Shown here piece by piece: positions 26,561-38,083 of a stretch of 64,000 nucleotides of DNA; within the stretch, counting starts at the first letter, position 1, and each line of letters begins with the position of its first letter. The position numbers and the translations under genes are program-made. Under the pieces are notes generated by a model. The model saw only the letters and a list, made by a program, of their open reading frames with translations. It was not told the origin of the DNA and did not search any database. This DNA comes from Toxotes chatareus (Eukaryota; Chordata; Actinopteri; Toxotidae). The DNA lies in assembly GCA_016801885.1 (NCBI GenBank), contig CM028896.1:186001-250000 (forward strand), in the 5' to 3' direction.

Positions 26561-29295
26561 CTATGACGTTTTTTCTGACATTTTGAGGCCGAAAATTTTT
26601 TTTACTTTTTTTTCCAATTTTGACGCCTTACTATACTATGGCGTTTTTTATGACATTTTGAGGCCGAAAAAAATTTCCACGTTTTTTTGCCCGAAAAAAA
26701 ACGGCATATTATACTATGACGTTTTTTCTGACATTTTCAGGTCTAAAAAATTTTTGACTTTTTTAATCCGAAAAAAACGCCATACTATACTATGACGTTT
26801 CTTATGACATTTTGAGGTAAAAAAAATTTGACTTTTTTTGGCTGATTTTGACGCCTTACTATACTATGACTTTTTTTTTTACATTTTGAGGTCGAAAAAA
26901 TTTTTGACTTTTTTTTTGCCAATTTTGACGCCTTACTATACTATGACGTTTTTTTTTTTGACATTTCGAGGTGATACAAAAATCTAACTTTTTTTGGCCG
27001 ATTTTGACACCTTACTATACTATGACGTTTTTTATGACATTTTGAGGTGATACAAAAATCGAACTTTTTTTGGCCGATTTTGACGCCTTACTATACTATG
27101 ACGTTTTTTATGACATTTTGAGCTGATACAAAAATTGAACTTTTTCTGGGCGATTTTGACGCCTTACTATACTATGACGCTTTTTATGACATTTTGAGGT
27201 CAAAAATTTTTTTGACTTTTTTTGGCCGATTTTGACGCCTTACTATACTATGACGTTTTTCATGATATTTTGAGGTCCCAAAAAATTTTGACTTTTTTTT
27301 TGCCGATTTTGACGCCTTACTATACTATGACGTTTTTTATGAAATTTTTAGGTGATACAAAAATCGAACTTTTTTTGGCCGACTTTGACGCCTTACTATA
27401 CTATGACGTTTTTTATGACATTTTGAGGTAAAAAATTTTTTTGACTTTTTTTGGCCGATTTTGACGCCTTACTATACTATGACGTTTTTTATGACATTTT
27501 GAGGTCCCAAAAAATTTTGACTTTTTTTGGCCGATTTTGACACCTTACTATACTATGACGTTTTTTATGACATTTTGAGGTCCCAAAAAATTTTGACTTT
27601 TTTTGGCCGATTTTGACGCCTTACTATACTATGATGTTTTTTATGACATTTTGAGGTGATACAAAAATCGTACTTTTTTTGGCCGATTTTGACGCCTTAC
27701 TATACTATGACGTTTTTTAATAACATTTTGAGGTAAAAATTTTTTTGACTTTTTTTGGCCGATTTTGACGCCTTACTATACTATGACTTTTTTTTTATGA
27801 CATTTTGAGGCTAAAAAAAATTTGAATTTTTTTGGTCCTATTTTGAAGCCTTACTATACTAAGATGTTTTTTTGACACTTTTTGAGGCCATACTAAAGTA
27901 TGACTTTTTTTTGGCCTATTTTGAAGCCTTACTATACTATGACGTTTTATGGCACATTTTGAGGTCATACTAAAGTATGACTTTTTTTTGGCCGATTTTG
28001 ACGCCTTACTATACTATGACCATTTTCATGACATTTTGAGGCTAAAAATTTTTTTGCCTTTTTTAGCCGATTTTGACGCCTTACTATACTATGATGTTTT
28101 TTATGACATTATGAGGTCATAATAAAGTATGACTTTGTTTGGCCGATTTTGACGCTATATAATAGTATGACGATTTTTATGACATTTTGAGGTGAAAAAA
28201 AAGTTGGACTATTTTTAGCCGATTTTGACGCCCTACTATAGTATGACCATTTCTATGACATTTTGAGGCTAAAAAAAAATGTGACTTTTTTTTGGTCCTA
28301 ATTTGAAGCCTTACTATACTAAGATGTTTTTTTGGCACTTTTTGAGGCCATAGTAAAGTATGACTTTTTTTTTTTTTTACCTATTTTGAAGCCTTACTAT
28401 ACTATGACCATTTTTATGACATTTTGAGGTCATACTAAAGCATGACGTTTTTTGGCCTATTTTGACGCCTTACTATACTATGACGTTTTTTGGCCCATTT
28501 TGAGGTCATAATAAAGTCTGACTTTTTTTGGCCCATTTTGACGCCATACTATATTATGACGTTTTTTGGCACATTTTGAGGTCATACTAAAGTATGACTT
28601 TTTTTGGCCCATTTTGACGCCATACTATACTATGACGTTTTTTGGCACATTTTGAGGTCATACTAAAGTATGACTTTTTTGGCCCATTTTGACTTCATAC
28701 TATACTATGACCATTTTTATGACATTTTGAGGCCATACTAAAGTATGACTTTATAGCCTATTTTAAAGCCTTCCTATACTATTACCTTTTTTATGAGATT
28801 TTGACACCATACTAAAGTATGTCTTTTTTGGCCTATTTTGAAGCCTTACTATACTATGACCTTTTTTATGACATTCTGAGGCCATGCGAAAGTATGACTT
28901 TTTTTAGCCTATTTTTAAGCCTTACTATACTATGACCTCTTTTATGACATTTTGAGGTCATATTAAAGTATGACTTTTTTTGGCGTATTTTGAAGCCTTA
29001 CTATACTGTGACGTTTTTTGGCACATTTTGAGGCCATACTAAAGTATGAATTTTTTTGCCCGATTTTGACGCCTTACTATACAATGACGTTTTTTGGCAC
29101 ATTTTGAAGCCTTACTAAACTATGACCTTTTTTATGACATTCTGAGGCCATACTAAAGTATGACTTTTTTTGGCCTATTTTGAAGCCTTACTATAATATG
29201 ACCTTTTTTATGACATTTTGAGGCCATACTAAAGTATGACATTTTTTGGCCTATTTTGAAGCCTTACTATACTAAGACCTTATTTATGACATTTT

Positions 29296-29786
29296 CAGAA
29301 TCAGAAAAACTTTATTAATCCCCGTAGGGAAATTCTTTTGTTACATACAAAATCCCAAATGAAAATGAAGAAAATTGCACAGAGAATGTGTTCACCAAGT
29401 GGAAAAAAAAAATGTTTCTATGATTAAGATATACATATATTCCAATATCAAACAGAAAATATAATAAAATAGAAAACAAAGACATCTTCATAGTTACATT
29501 ATGTACATGAGGTATGTGGTTTAATTGTTTAAAAATGATGTATACACAGTATACATGAGTCATTTTTTTTTTTTTTTTTTTTAAGACTTCTGAATTATAT
29601 AGCTTGATTGCGACAAGCAGGAATGATTTCTTGTGTCACTCTTTATGCAGCGTGGAACAATGAGTCTGTTGCTGAATGAGCTTCTGTGACTGATCAGCAC
29701 ATGGTGGAGAGGGTGTGAAGGAGTGTCCAATGTTGTCCTAACTTTGGACAACATTCTTCTATCCAGCACTGTATTCAGTGAGTTTA
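29296..29786 (-). mobile_element. 5'-truncated non-LTR retrotransposon (LINE) inserted in the satellite
   Basis: The satellite stops after TGACATTTT at 29295 and resumes with GAGGCCATACT at 29787, so no repeat sequence is lost. Read on the minus strand, the insert starts mid-frame with residues TTLDTPSHPLHHVLISH, then RSSFSNRLIVPRC, ending at a stop near 29581. This HPLH..RSSFSNRL..PRC pattern is the extreme C-terminus usual after the reverse transcriptase in teleost LINEs of the CR1/Jockey group. About 285 bases of 3' UTR follow, ending GGGGATTAATAAAG and a short TTCTGATTCTGA tail at 29296. The copy lacks endonuclease and reverse transcriptase and cannot move by itself. The exact family is not determined. 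Confidence 0.8.
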
Positions 29787-30359
29787 GAGGCCATACTAAA
29801 GTATGACTTTTTTTTCTTGGCCTATTTTGAAGCCTTACTATACTATGACCTTTTTTTAAATGACATTTTGAGGCCATACTAAAGAAAGACTTTTTTTTTG
29901 GCCTATTTTGAAACCTTACTATACTATGACCTTTTTTATGACATTTTGAGGCCATACTAAAGTATGACTTTTTTGTCCTGTTTTGAAGCCTTACTAAAAA
30001 ATGACATTTTTTGGCATATTTTTAGGTCATACTAAAGTATGACTTATTTTGGCCTGTTTTGAAGTCTTACTTTTCTATGACCTTTTTTTTTATGACATTT
30101 TGAGGCCATACTAAAATATGACTTTTTTGTCCTGTTTTGAAGCCTTACTAAAAAAAAACAATGACATTTTTTGGCATATTTCTAGGTCATACTAAAGTAT
30201 GACTTTTTTGGCCTATTTTGAAGCCTTACTAAACTGTGACCTTTTTTATGACATTTTGAGGCCATACTAAAGTTTGACTTTTTTTTGGCTTATTTTGAAG
30301 CCTTACTATAGTAAGACGTTTCTTTGCATATTTTGAGGCCATGCTAAAGTATGACTTTT
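29787..30359. repeat. Distal satellite block beyond the LINE insertion
   Basis: The 76-bp pattern continues in the edge-type form (GGCCATACTAAAGTATGAC alternating with GCCTTACTATACTATGACC) until it dissolves into unrelated sequence after about 30359. Several units here have short A or T run expansions. Confidence 0.93.
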
Positions 30360-30443
30360 CTCATGGCCCTCCAAATAAACTCTTTCATCCTGCAAGAGAA
30401 ACACACACAGGAAGCATCATCACACAAACCACTTTTGAAACAG

Positions 30444-30545
<102 letters not shown>

Positions 30546-30552
30546 CACTTAC

Positions 30553-31066
30553 CAAAAACAGAGCTCTTACAACACACAACAGCCACAGTGTGTCCCTCAC
30601 TCCCACAGGATGGCGCTCTGTCCTCACCAGCAGCAGCTTCACTGGCTTCATCCAGCCGAGACCGTTCTCCCAAATGGTCTTGGCTGCTCCGCTGGATCCC
30701 TTCGTCCGTCCTGCGGAAACCCGGCACATAATCACACGTTAGCCTCTGGTCACAAATTAACTTGAGCTTTGCATTTTAAAAGTTCTGCATGGGCCTTACC
30801 TTGCCTCCACGTCGGCCATCTTTCATGTGGATTGCACCGGACACGTGAACAGCCTGTCTCGGGCCCACGCCGAAGCTCCAGCTCCACTAGGCCTGAATCA
30901 TCTCTCTGCTCTCAGCCACAGCTTTCACTGTGCACCAGAAAGTACAATAACAAATAACCTGTTAAACATAAACATCCAGGCTTTCTCTGTCTAGAGGTAA
31001 TGAGTTCAGTTTGATCCACTTACAAGAAAAAGAGCTTGGACAAAGCAGATCCCGTATTCCATGGGA
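30553..31066 (-). CDS. Candidate 5' end of an unidentified gene, pointing into the satellite
   Basis: On the minus strand the order is a TATA-like TTATAA (31094-31099), a short first exon ending at 31024 with donor GTAAGT, a second exon with ATG at 30819-30817 and donor AAG|GTAAGG at 30800, and an 89-base intron (30799-30711) ending TTTCCGCAG. That intron has CTAAC about 26 bases before its end, where a branch point belongs. The third exon runs 30710-30553 and ends at G|GTAAGT. The joined frame gives MADVEAR, then TDEGIQRSSQDHLGERSRLD, an acidic/Ser-rich stretch, and HTVAVVCCKSSVF, about 59 residues with no stop. I do not recognise the protein and see no further exons. It may be a real gene, a gene fragment stranded by satellite growth, or chance. 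Only signals and frame support it. Confidence 0.4.
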
Positions 31067-31093
31067 GACTCAAGTCAGCATCACCCTGACACC

Positions 31094-31229
31094 TTATAAG
31101 CCGCACTTGACATAAAATTCTACCCTGCTATTGGCTGAGCCCTCTCCTCTCCGGACACATGGGTTTGATTAGTGCATGGGCAACAGGTGCGACAGATTTT
31201 TGGCACGGCTCAAACTGGACTCTGATTGG
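31094..31229 (-). promoter_or_regulatory. Putative core promoter on the minus strand (TATA and two CCAAT boxes)
   Basis: Read on the minus strand, TTATAA lies at 31099-31094. One CCAAT (ATTGG on plus, 31130-31134) is about 35 bases upstream of it, and a second CCAAT (31225-31229) is about 130 bases upstream. This is a usual vertebrate spacing, with initiation expected near 31065-31070, just before the short candidate exon. No other proof of transcription is available. Confidence 0.4.
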
Positions 31230-31396
31230 ACAGGGCAAATGGGTTAAGTGGTAGGAGGGACCTATGGTGACTACCCTCATAAAGCAGCAGTAACATCTGA
31301 ATGGGGGTCCAACACATAGCAGGTGTTTGAAATTATCACAAATTGCCAGGGGTTCACTTTCAATCTGACTCCATGGCTTTATGCATTAAAGACTTC

Positions 31397-31640
31397 AATC
31401 AGAATCAGTTTTATTGGCCAAACAAGGAATTTGACTTCGGTTTTCCTTTGCTCTCAGGCACTACAGAACAACAACACAACCAACAGAACAACTACTTTTT
31501 TTTCCACAAATACCAATAGTGCAATGGTGCAATGGGTCAGTCTGAATCTGGATAATGCAAACTATATACACATACAGAATGTATGTGCATCCCATGTTTA
31601 CATCCCATCCCAACATTTCATTTCATTTGACTTTTTAATC
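31397..31640 (-). mobile_element. LINE 3'-end fragment (probable)
   Basis: Starts with AATCAGAATCAGTTTTATTGG followed by CCAAACAAGGAATTTGACTT, a very common teleost interspersed repeat end. Read on the minus strand it finishes in the same TTCTGATT tail motif as the LINE at 29296. The 5' limit is uncertain and no coding part was found. Identification is from memory of the repeat, not from an alignment. Confidence 0.5.
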
Positions 31641-32347
31641 GTTCATCTTACCTATAACATAAACAAAAGCACGACACCGCAGCCACAGCATCTCACTCCG
31701 CGCTCAGCCTTCTGACTCAAGTGGTGAAGTGAAGTGAAAAACAAACAACAGATTCCAAAGTTATTATAGTACTAAGTCATCTTTAATCAGCTGTCAGATC
31801 TCACAATGTCTGGATAAATACTACAAAGTCAATCAGTCATCTATAACAAATGCTTCGGCTAGATAAAATGCAAACAACTGACTACAAATATACTCATCAA
31901 AACATGTTCAGTTCCAGTTTATAATACTTTCAAAACCAAAAGAGATCTTTTTTTTTTTTCACATTTTATAGCTGTCATGAGCAAATGTATCTTGATACTT
32001 TTACTGGACAATTCAGTTTCTCTGTCATAAATAGGTACCAAAAGCTGGACCGAAGGATTTTCTGGGTTGGGGCTTTGACATCAGAAAATTTTAAGCAATG
32101 GTCTGATAGTAACTGCCACAGCGGGGCATTCCTGTCCTTTTTCCTGACATTTTTTTAAACAGGCAGCATCATGGAAGCATTTTTGAGAGGCTCTCTTGCT
32201 TGTTAGCAAGTTAATATATTATGCGTACAGTTATAAGTATTTCTATAAAACATTTCTTGAATGCTTGCATAAATGCTAAAACATTAGTAAGGGCTAATAT
32301 TATAGCATGTTAATTCAATTCAGTTCTATTCAATACTAGAATGAGTT

Positions 32348-32384
32348 ACTGTCAAGTCATTTGTTACTCAAATGACTTGACAGT
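32348..32384. repeat. Perfect 16-bp palindrome with 5-base loop
   Basis: ACTGTCAAGTCATTTG (32348-32363), loop TTACT, then CAAATGACTTGACAGT (32369-32384), exact reverse complements. The word ACTGTCAAG occurs again 25 bases to the right without its partner. No T-run follows, so it is not a Pol III stop. Confidence 0.93.
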
Positions 32385-35300
32385 GGCTACTGTTAGTAAG
32401 CAGTCGCACTGTCAAGCTCTGTGTATTCAAGTAATAAATTAATAAAATTTAATAAATAATGCTGAAGTGTTTGCAGTGTTTTATAACATAATGATCATGA
32501 AGAAATACCAAAGAAACACACTGAAATAGACGTAAGAGAAGGGACCACTGATGTAATATAACAAATAAGTACTAATACTATTTTATTTTCACTTTAGTCA
32601 TTTTGAACATAAAATGAAAACACTTGCCCCCCCCCAGCAAAAAATACAGGTCTAGAGAAAGTTTCATTGTGGAAACAATAAAAGCACTGCAATATCAAGT
32701 TTATGGCTGTTGCCATGAAAACCAGAGAAGGAGCAGCTTGAACTAAGACTTTTCAAATGTGTTGCAGTACTATGCATCTGTTTTTGTTTCCTCATTTACT
32801 TATTAATATTTTTAAATATAGACATACTGCTATATCACCATATTGAGACTTATCGAAGAGGTAATGCACTTGAGTCCCTGATAAGTGATTTACTTTTAAT
32901 TACAGATTTATTCCCTGATTGTGTTATCGTGTCTTCAAATCTACAATTTTCTTTTTAAATTATTTGAATGTGTGAACAAATCTTCTGCAAACACAATACA
33001 AATCTTGTGTATGCAAGATCATGAGCACAGTATATCTTGTGCATGCACAATTTAAAACATGTAACCTAAAGACTTGAATGCTAAAAAAAAAAACAAAGTT
33101 AGTATTTTAATTGGGGATAAAGTTGCAGTGAACTTTTGTGAACACCTCACCAACACAGAAACGCCACACTGTTACTGCTATCAGACTCTTCTAGAGAGTT
33201 TCTACAATGAAAGAGGTAAACTTTTTTTTTTTTTTTTTAAGTTTCTCCTTAAAACACAGTGGTCACCATCTGCATCGATTCTTCTAGAGACAAAAGCCCC
33301 AAAAGTAAAAACAAACATAGAGATTTATTTGCAGCTCTGACATTATAAACACTGAACGCATCACAAGTCATTCCATTCTCGTGGTGTCAAACATGCTGAC
33401 GGTGCAACAAACCCGACAAACACACACAGGCATCAATACACACAGTGAAAACTGAACAAACGTGTACAAACCGCAGGCATCAGAGAGGATTCATACACAG
33501 AGGATTTCCAAAAATAAAAGCTCTTAGAGGTACTTTGATTGATTAGTTGTTTTGATATACTGGGCACAAAAACAACACCAGGACTTCTGTTCTCTTTTGC
33601 CTCTGTTTTGTAATCTATAATCAATAACGCATTAAAATATTCAGTAGCTCACAAACTTTACAGAGGATCAGACAGAAGAGTTAATAACAGGCACAACATG
33701 ACTCTTGAAACAGTGTAAACTTTCAAAGTGAATTAAAAAAAACAAAAGATTGAGAAGCTTTATGGAAGAAAAACATAATTCAAGACAGTGAAGTAAATGT
33801 AAGATGCGACTGTGGCACAACTGCATACTACATTTAAGCAAAGAGGACAAACATATTCTACTAAATGAAATTTGAGAAAAGATAATGAGCAACATACGAA
33901 GTCTCAAATAAAAGCTGACAAATTGGTTAAGAAGATTGTCACGATTAAAAGGCATTGATTCAAGATGTTAAGGAAAACAGCAGGCGGTGAAGTACTGGAA
34001 ATTTGGACTCAAGAAAGATTCAAATATGGAAACCAGTGCAGATCATGACTATTAATTTGGTTCTGTTTATGTTTATGTTTAAGCTAGCCTGGGAGCCGCA
34101 ATTGTGTCTCCTTGGTTAATCTGATCTGAGCTAGAGCATAGATCTTAAGGATATCTCTTTTTTCTACCCCAAAATTTATCTGTTTCACTACATTTTTAGG
34201 AAAAACTTAAATAATTTATAAACCTTGGTAACCTACTTGAAAGACTTTTAAGACACGTTAAAGCTGAATTAATCAATATTTTTTTTTATAGTAATAATGG
34301 ATGACATGACTGTGTATTTTTAAAGGTGACACTCATAGTGAACCCACAGAGAATTATGCAGCATGATGTTGAGCTTTTTAGCTTCTTTCAGCTGATTGTT
34401 TTGGTTTTATGGCACTGAATAACAAAAAGACAAAGTTAGCAAGTAGCTGGTGTAGAAAATGGTACATTTAGCAGCTAAAGAGCCAGATATTGTTTCTCAA
34501 GAGTTGGTGGAGAGCTGCTTGATGACTAACCAGGCAGATGTTTGCTAACACCTTAGCCAAAACAACTTTAGAAGGTGATAAGATGCCAGTGTTTTTTTTT
34601 TTTTTTCTTCAGCGCATTCCACTTCCTCCAAGTGCCCAAAAAACGTTTTTATTTACAGCCTTAACTGTCTTCACGGCGTAAGTTTTAAATTTCAGTTCTA
34701 CTGAAATATTACTTGTTTCAATGTGACAGGACTTGCTTCATGAACAAAACCTATGGAGGATTTCACTAAGGTGCTCTCATAAATGTTTAAAAATGTGTAT
34801 GGAAAAACAGATAATCAGCTGTTGGCATTAAGAGAAGACAAAAACTCATCTTTTGAACTGTGAGGGCAGTTTTTCTCTAAGTGAAAAGCAGAATGAAGTT
34901 TGGCTTTGTTGAAAACAAATGCTTCTTTGTGGTGTTTCCTGTTTTTATTTGGCACACTGTATGAATAAATATACATGACAAAGAGGTCAAGCAAAAGCTG
35001 TGGTGTTTTAGCTTGCCATTAGCAACACATTACATACTTTACTTTTGACCCACTTGGCAGCCAGTTTGAAAAATCAGCCTGATGTTATACAAAACTTATG
35101 AGCTGGTTCACTGAAGGACAAAATAAAGATTTAATTGGCAGTAGATGGCAAGCCATAATGATGATCTCCCTTGTTTTTGGTACACCTCAGCTTGGCTCAA
35201 GATTTTTCACAAAGTAAGGCAGATCAAGGTGTTACTTGATAAGAGGAACATTGCTGAGTTGCACTTAAAACAGGAGATAATGTTAGAACTGAAGTTGATT

Positions 35301-35786
35301 TTTGACATTTAAATAAAAAGTATTTTTTATAGGATAGCATCATGGCACAAAACATGCAGCCTTTTATAATGAACTTGCAGGAATTCAGTTTCGATATGCC
35401 ATGATTTCACTGGGTTTTCTGCACGCCAACTGTTAAATGGTCTGGTAAACAATGAAAAAGAAAATACAGTATTGCGCAGCAAAACACGACAAAATGTTGG
35501 TCCACAATAACTTCAAGTGTTGAGCAAACAATTTCTATTGTTCTTTTTCATGAGTCTATAATAGTGTATTTTCTTCCTGTTAGAGACACATTTTACTGAT
35601 AAATTTGTGATTTTGGGATAATTTGACATCTATGTGTACGGGCACTACAGCAATGAAAAGAATGTATCACAAATATAAATGCAGTAAACATAATTTGCTC
35701 TTGACATACATGAAATTAACAACAGCAAAAGAAGAAATGAGTGTGAGTGATATAACAAAAACAGGAAATATGACAAGAGAAATTAT

Positions 35787-35788
<2 letters not shown>

Positions 35789-35817
<29 letters not shown>
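35789..35817. repeat. (TA)n microsatellite
   Basis: About fourteen TA dinucleotides between TATTG and TGTTTTAC. It lies in the presumed 3' flank of rab27b. Confidence 0.95.
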
Positions 35818-37896
35818 GTTTTACTTTTCTTCCAATATAAATAACTGCTCACTTTATATTCTACCAACATTGGTCATGTATAGGGCCTTAAAGCGATATT
35901 TCACTTGGTCTGATTATCTGTTAAAAAGAGATGAAAGGTCAAACTCTAAAATTAGCTGCCCTGAAGATCGCTACCTGACATTTGGCATTTTTTCCATTCT
36001 TAGAAAGTTTTATTTTCATGATTAAAAAAAAGGATTCTAATCACATACGATTACCCTCTCACTCACCTGTTCATTTAAGTTTTTTCAGTGCAGTTATGAT
36101 TGACTCATACCATATTTGTTATAGCCTATTGTTGAAATTTTCTCCATTTTCTTTCGTTTGCAGTTAAATGCTAATAAGCTATGGCAACAATGGACCCCCA
36201 GAGCAACTGATACAGCTGACGTTTATCAAACTCCAGGGATTAAGTGTGTCCCCTTGACAGTGGAATACCGCTTTGAAAGCCAAGGCAGTCGATCAGTTTG
36301 GAAAAATATGTCTATCCTGGTCTATGATACTCCATTAATGATATACAATGCAGGCTTTTTTCGGCCCTTGCCCATGTACCATGCAGTACCCATATTTGTC
36401 ATATAATATGAATAGTTAAATATCTGCAAAATGCAAAGTCTGACACCATCACGAAGGTCTAATGGAGAGTTAGCTGTGTCCAACAAGTATAGCCTACTAG
36501 GAAAAATAATTTAGTATGGTATGTTATCAGTGTAATGCAGAAGTTTCCAAAGTGTCCAAAAAATGCTATTTCTAATCAATCATATGTCAGTCCTATACAA
36601 ACAAAACACGTCAGTGTAGGTTACGTTAGCTAAACTTTACCCATGCTATTGTTTTAGTATCAAATATAAAGATGGATGAGTGCTTCCCCAGAGAAAACTT
36701 TAAGTATTGGCACAGAAAGCTCAACAGGCACAACAGCCTTGAACAAACAGTGGATAACAAGACTGTGTTGACTGTGTGGCGAGAGACTGATACAAATACT
36801 ATAAAGTGTATTTACTTCAAAACACTCTCAAATGTTAATATTAGCATGCAGCTGGTAGCCACTGCTAACACTGCCGAGCACTGTACTCTACGTTAGCTAG
36901 TTTGTGGCTAGCTACATTAGCTGCTAAATAGACTGCAAACAAGACATCAGCGATAGTTATGCCACAAACAAATAGTTATGCCTCAAAAAAGAAATTGACA
37001 TAACAGCCGATAGGTTGTCAACAATCAGCTGTCAACAGCCACAATTACTCAGGTGTAAAGATCTTCTACGTAACGCCGTAGCTAATTTGGTGTATTTGTA
37101 GGGAACTTCGAGCATTATTGAACCACACACAAAAAAACCCCCCAAAAAAACAAAAAACAAAAACTGCTGTGAAAAATCAACTTTTCAATTTTTTGGCAAA
37201 TATGGCTAAAGCCTAGAACAGGTTAGGGTGTGAAACAGGTTTTAAAAAACCACACTGATCACACAGTTGTTCAGCCTGGTTCAGGAGGAAAACCATCAGG
37301 AATTTACACAGATTCAAAGCCTGATGTGAAACTCTTTATGGCCCAGATTTGTCTGTCAACCAGTGCAAGCCTAAACAGGGGTCAAAATCTTTTCCCTGTT
37401 AAGTGATGACCAGATCATCCTTTAAAGAGCTGAAATTGTAGTCTTAAAGTTTAAAACATCTCTTTTTGACTGACTGAAATCATTCAAACCACTTGTTAGG
37501 AAAGAAAGTGGGAGAGTGCAGAGCTTAATTCCCAGGCTGCATGTTTTAAACGAGGCACATTATGTGTCTGACAGTGATGAAACTGTCTCCTCCTGTTTTA
37601 ACTTCCTCCTAAACTGAGCTCAAATGCAGGCAGGCTGAGACTGTAATATCTTGAATATCCACTAGAGGGGGATAGGGTTGTTTCATTGCTGGAGGGGCAG
37701 ACAGTGTGGGAGGAAAAGACAGAAAAGAGAAGAAGATGGTTAAAGGCTAGTTTTAGAAAGAAGGGTGTAAAAAGAAGACAAAAACATGCAATCAAAGATG
37801 AAAGAATCAGGAAAGTAAAAGACAGACAATGTGATGAGTAGAAGGGACAGACAACAGAGGAGCGCTGACTGGTCATTTCCTGAATCGCTTCTTGAT

Positions 37897-38083
37897 CTAA
37901 CATGCGCATTTCTTCTCGTTGGGCTGTGCGTCACCAAGCTTTGTGGCCCCGTTCCCATTGGCGGGCTCGGCGGGCGGTTTGTCGACGCACTGCTCCATCC
38001 TCTTCATGACCAGGTCCAACAGTGTTATCACTGCCTTGTCCACCTCTGCTCCTGTCGCTGCACTCGTCTCAAAGTATGGGATC
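37897..38083 (-). CDS. rab27b: rab27b terminal coding exon (residues 157-218)
   Basis: The acceptor CTCACAG precedes 38083. It encodes [35 protein letters not shown], a Pro/Asn/Gly-rich hypervariable stretch and EKKCAC, then TAG at 37899-37897. The hypervariable tail differs from the mammalian one, as is usual, but the prenylation cysteines are kept. Confidence 0.95.

Larger units (their letters stand above)
3990..29295. repeat. Main block of a 76-bp satellite built of two 38-bp monomers
   Basis: The same word pattern recurs every 76 bases: TACTATACTATGACG, a T-run, ATGACATTTTGAGGTC, an A/T block, TTTGACTTTTTTTGGCCG, then ATTTTGACGCC. At the edges the unit resolves into two 38-base monomers of the same plan. 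One has CATACTAAAGTATGAC, a T-run, GGCCCATTTTGACGC. The other has CATACTATACTATGACG, a T-run, GGCACATTTTGAGGT. Near 28568 and 28644 consecutive GGCACATTTTGAGG words are exactly 76 apart. About 330 units fit in this block. No gene, tRNA or transposon is visible inside it. The many 60-85-residue open frames are repeat translations. Confidence 0.97.
31641..37896 (-). other. Intergenic sequence, probably including the rab27b 3' UTR
   Basis: No coding exon is supportable. Minus-strand AATAAA signals (TTTATT on plus) occur near 36009, 34946, 34649 and 33323. The last is followed by a T/GT-rich stretch, so the rab27b transcript could extend up to about 4.5 kb past its stop. Simple features are a T-run near 33221, a C-run near 32627, a (TA)n at 35789-35817 and a 16-bp palindrome at 32348-32384. 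The open frames of 60-105 residues show no motif. Confidence 0.45.

Noticed and set aside
5846..27431. Numerous 60-86-residue open frames with repeated FYDILRSKKFLTFF or CHKKRHSIVRRQNRPKK peptides
   Set aside because: They are translations of the satellite on both strands. The 76-base period is not a multiple of three, the same DNA is open in opposite frames, and there is no codon bias, splice context or conserved start.
3990..30359. CRISPR-like array of regular repeats
   Set aside because: There are no unique spacers: the whole 76-bp unit repeats and varies gradually. The genome is a vertebrate one and no cas genes are present.
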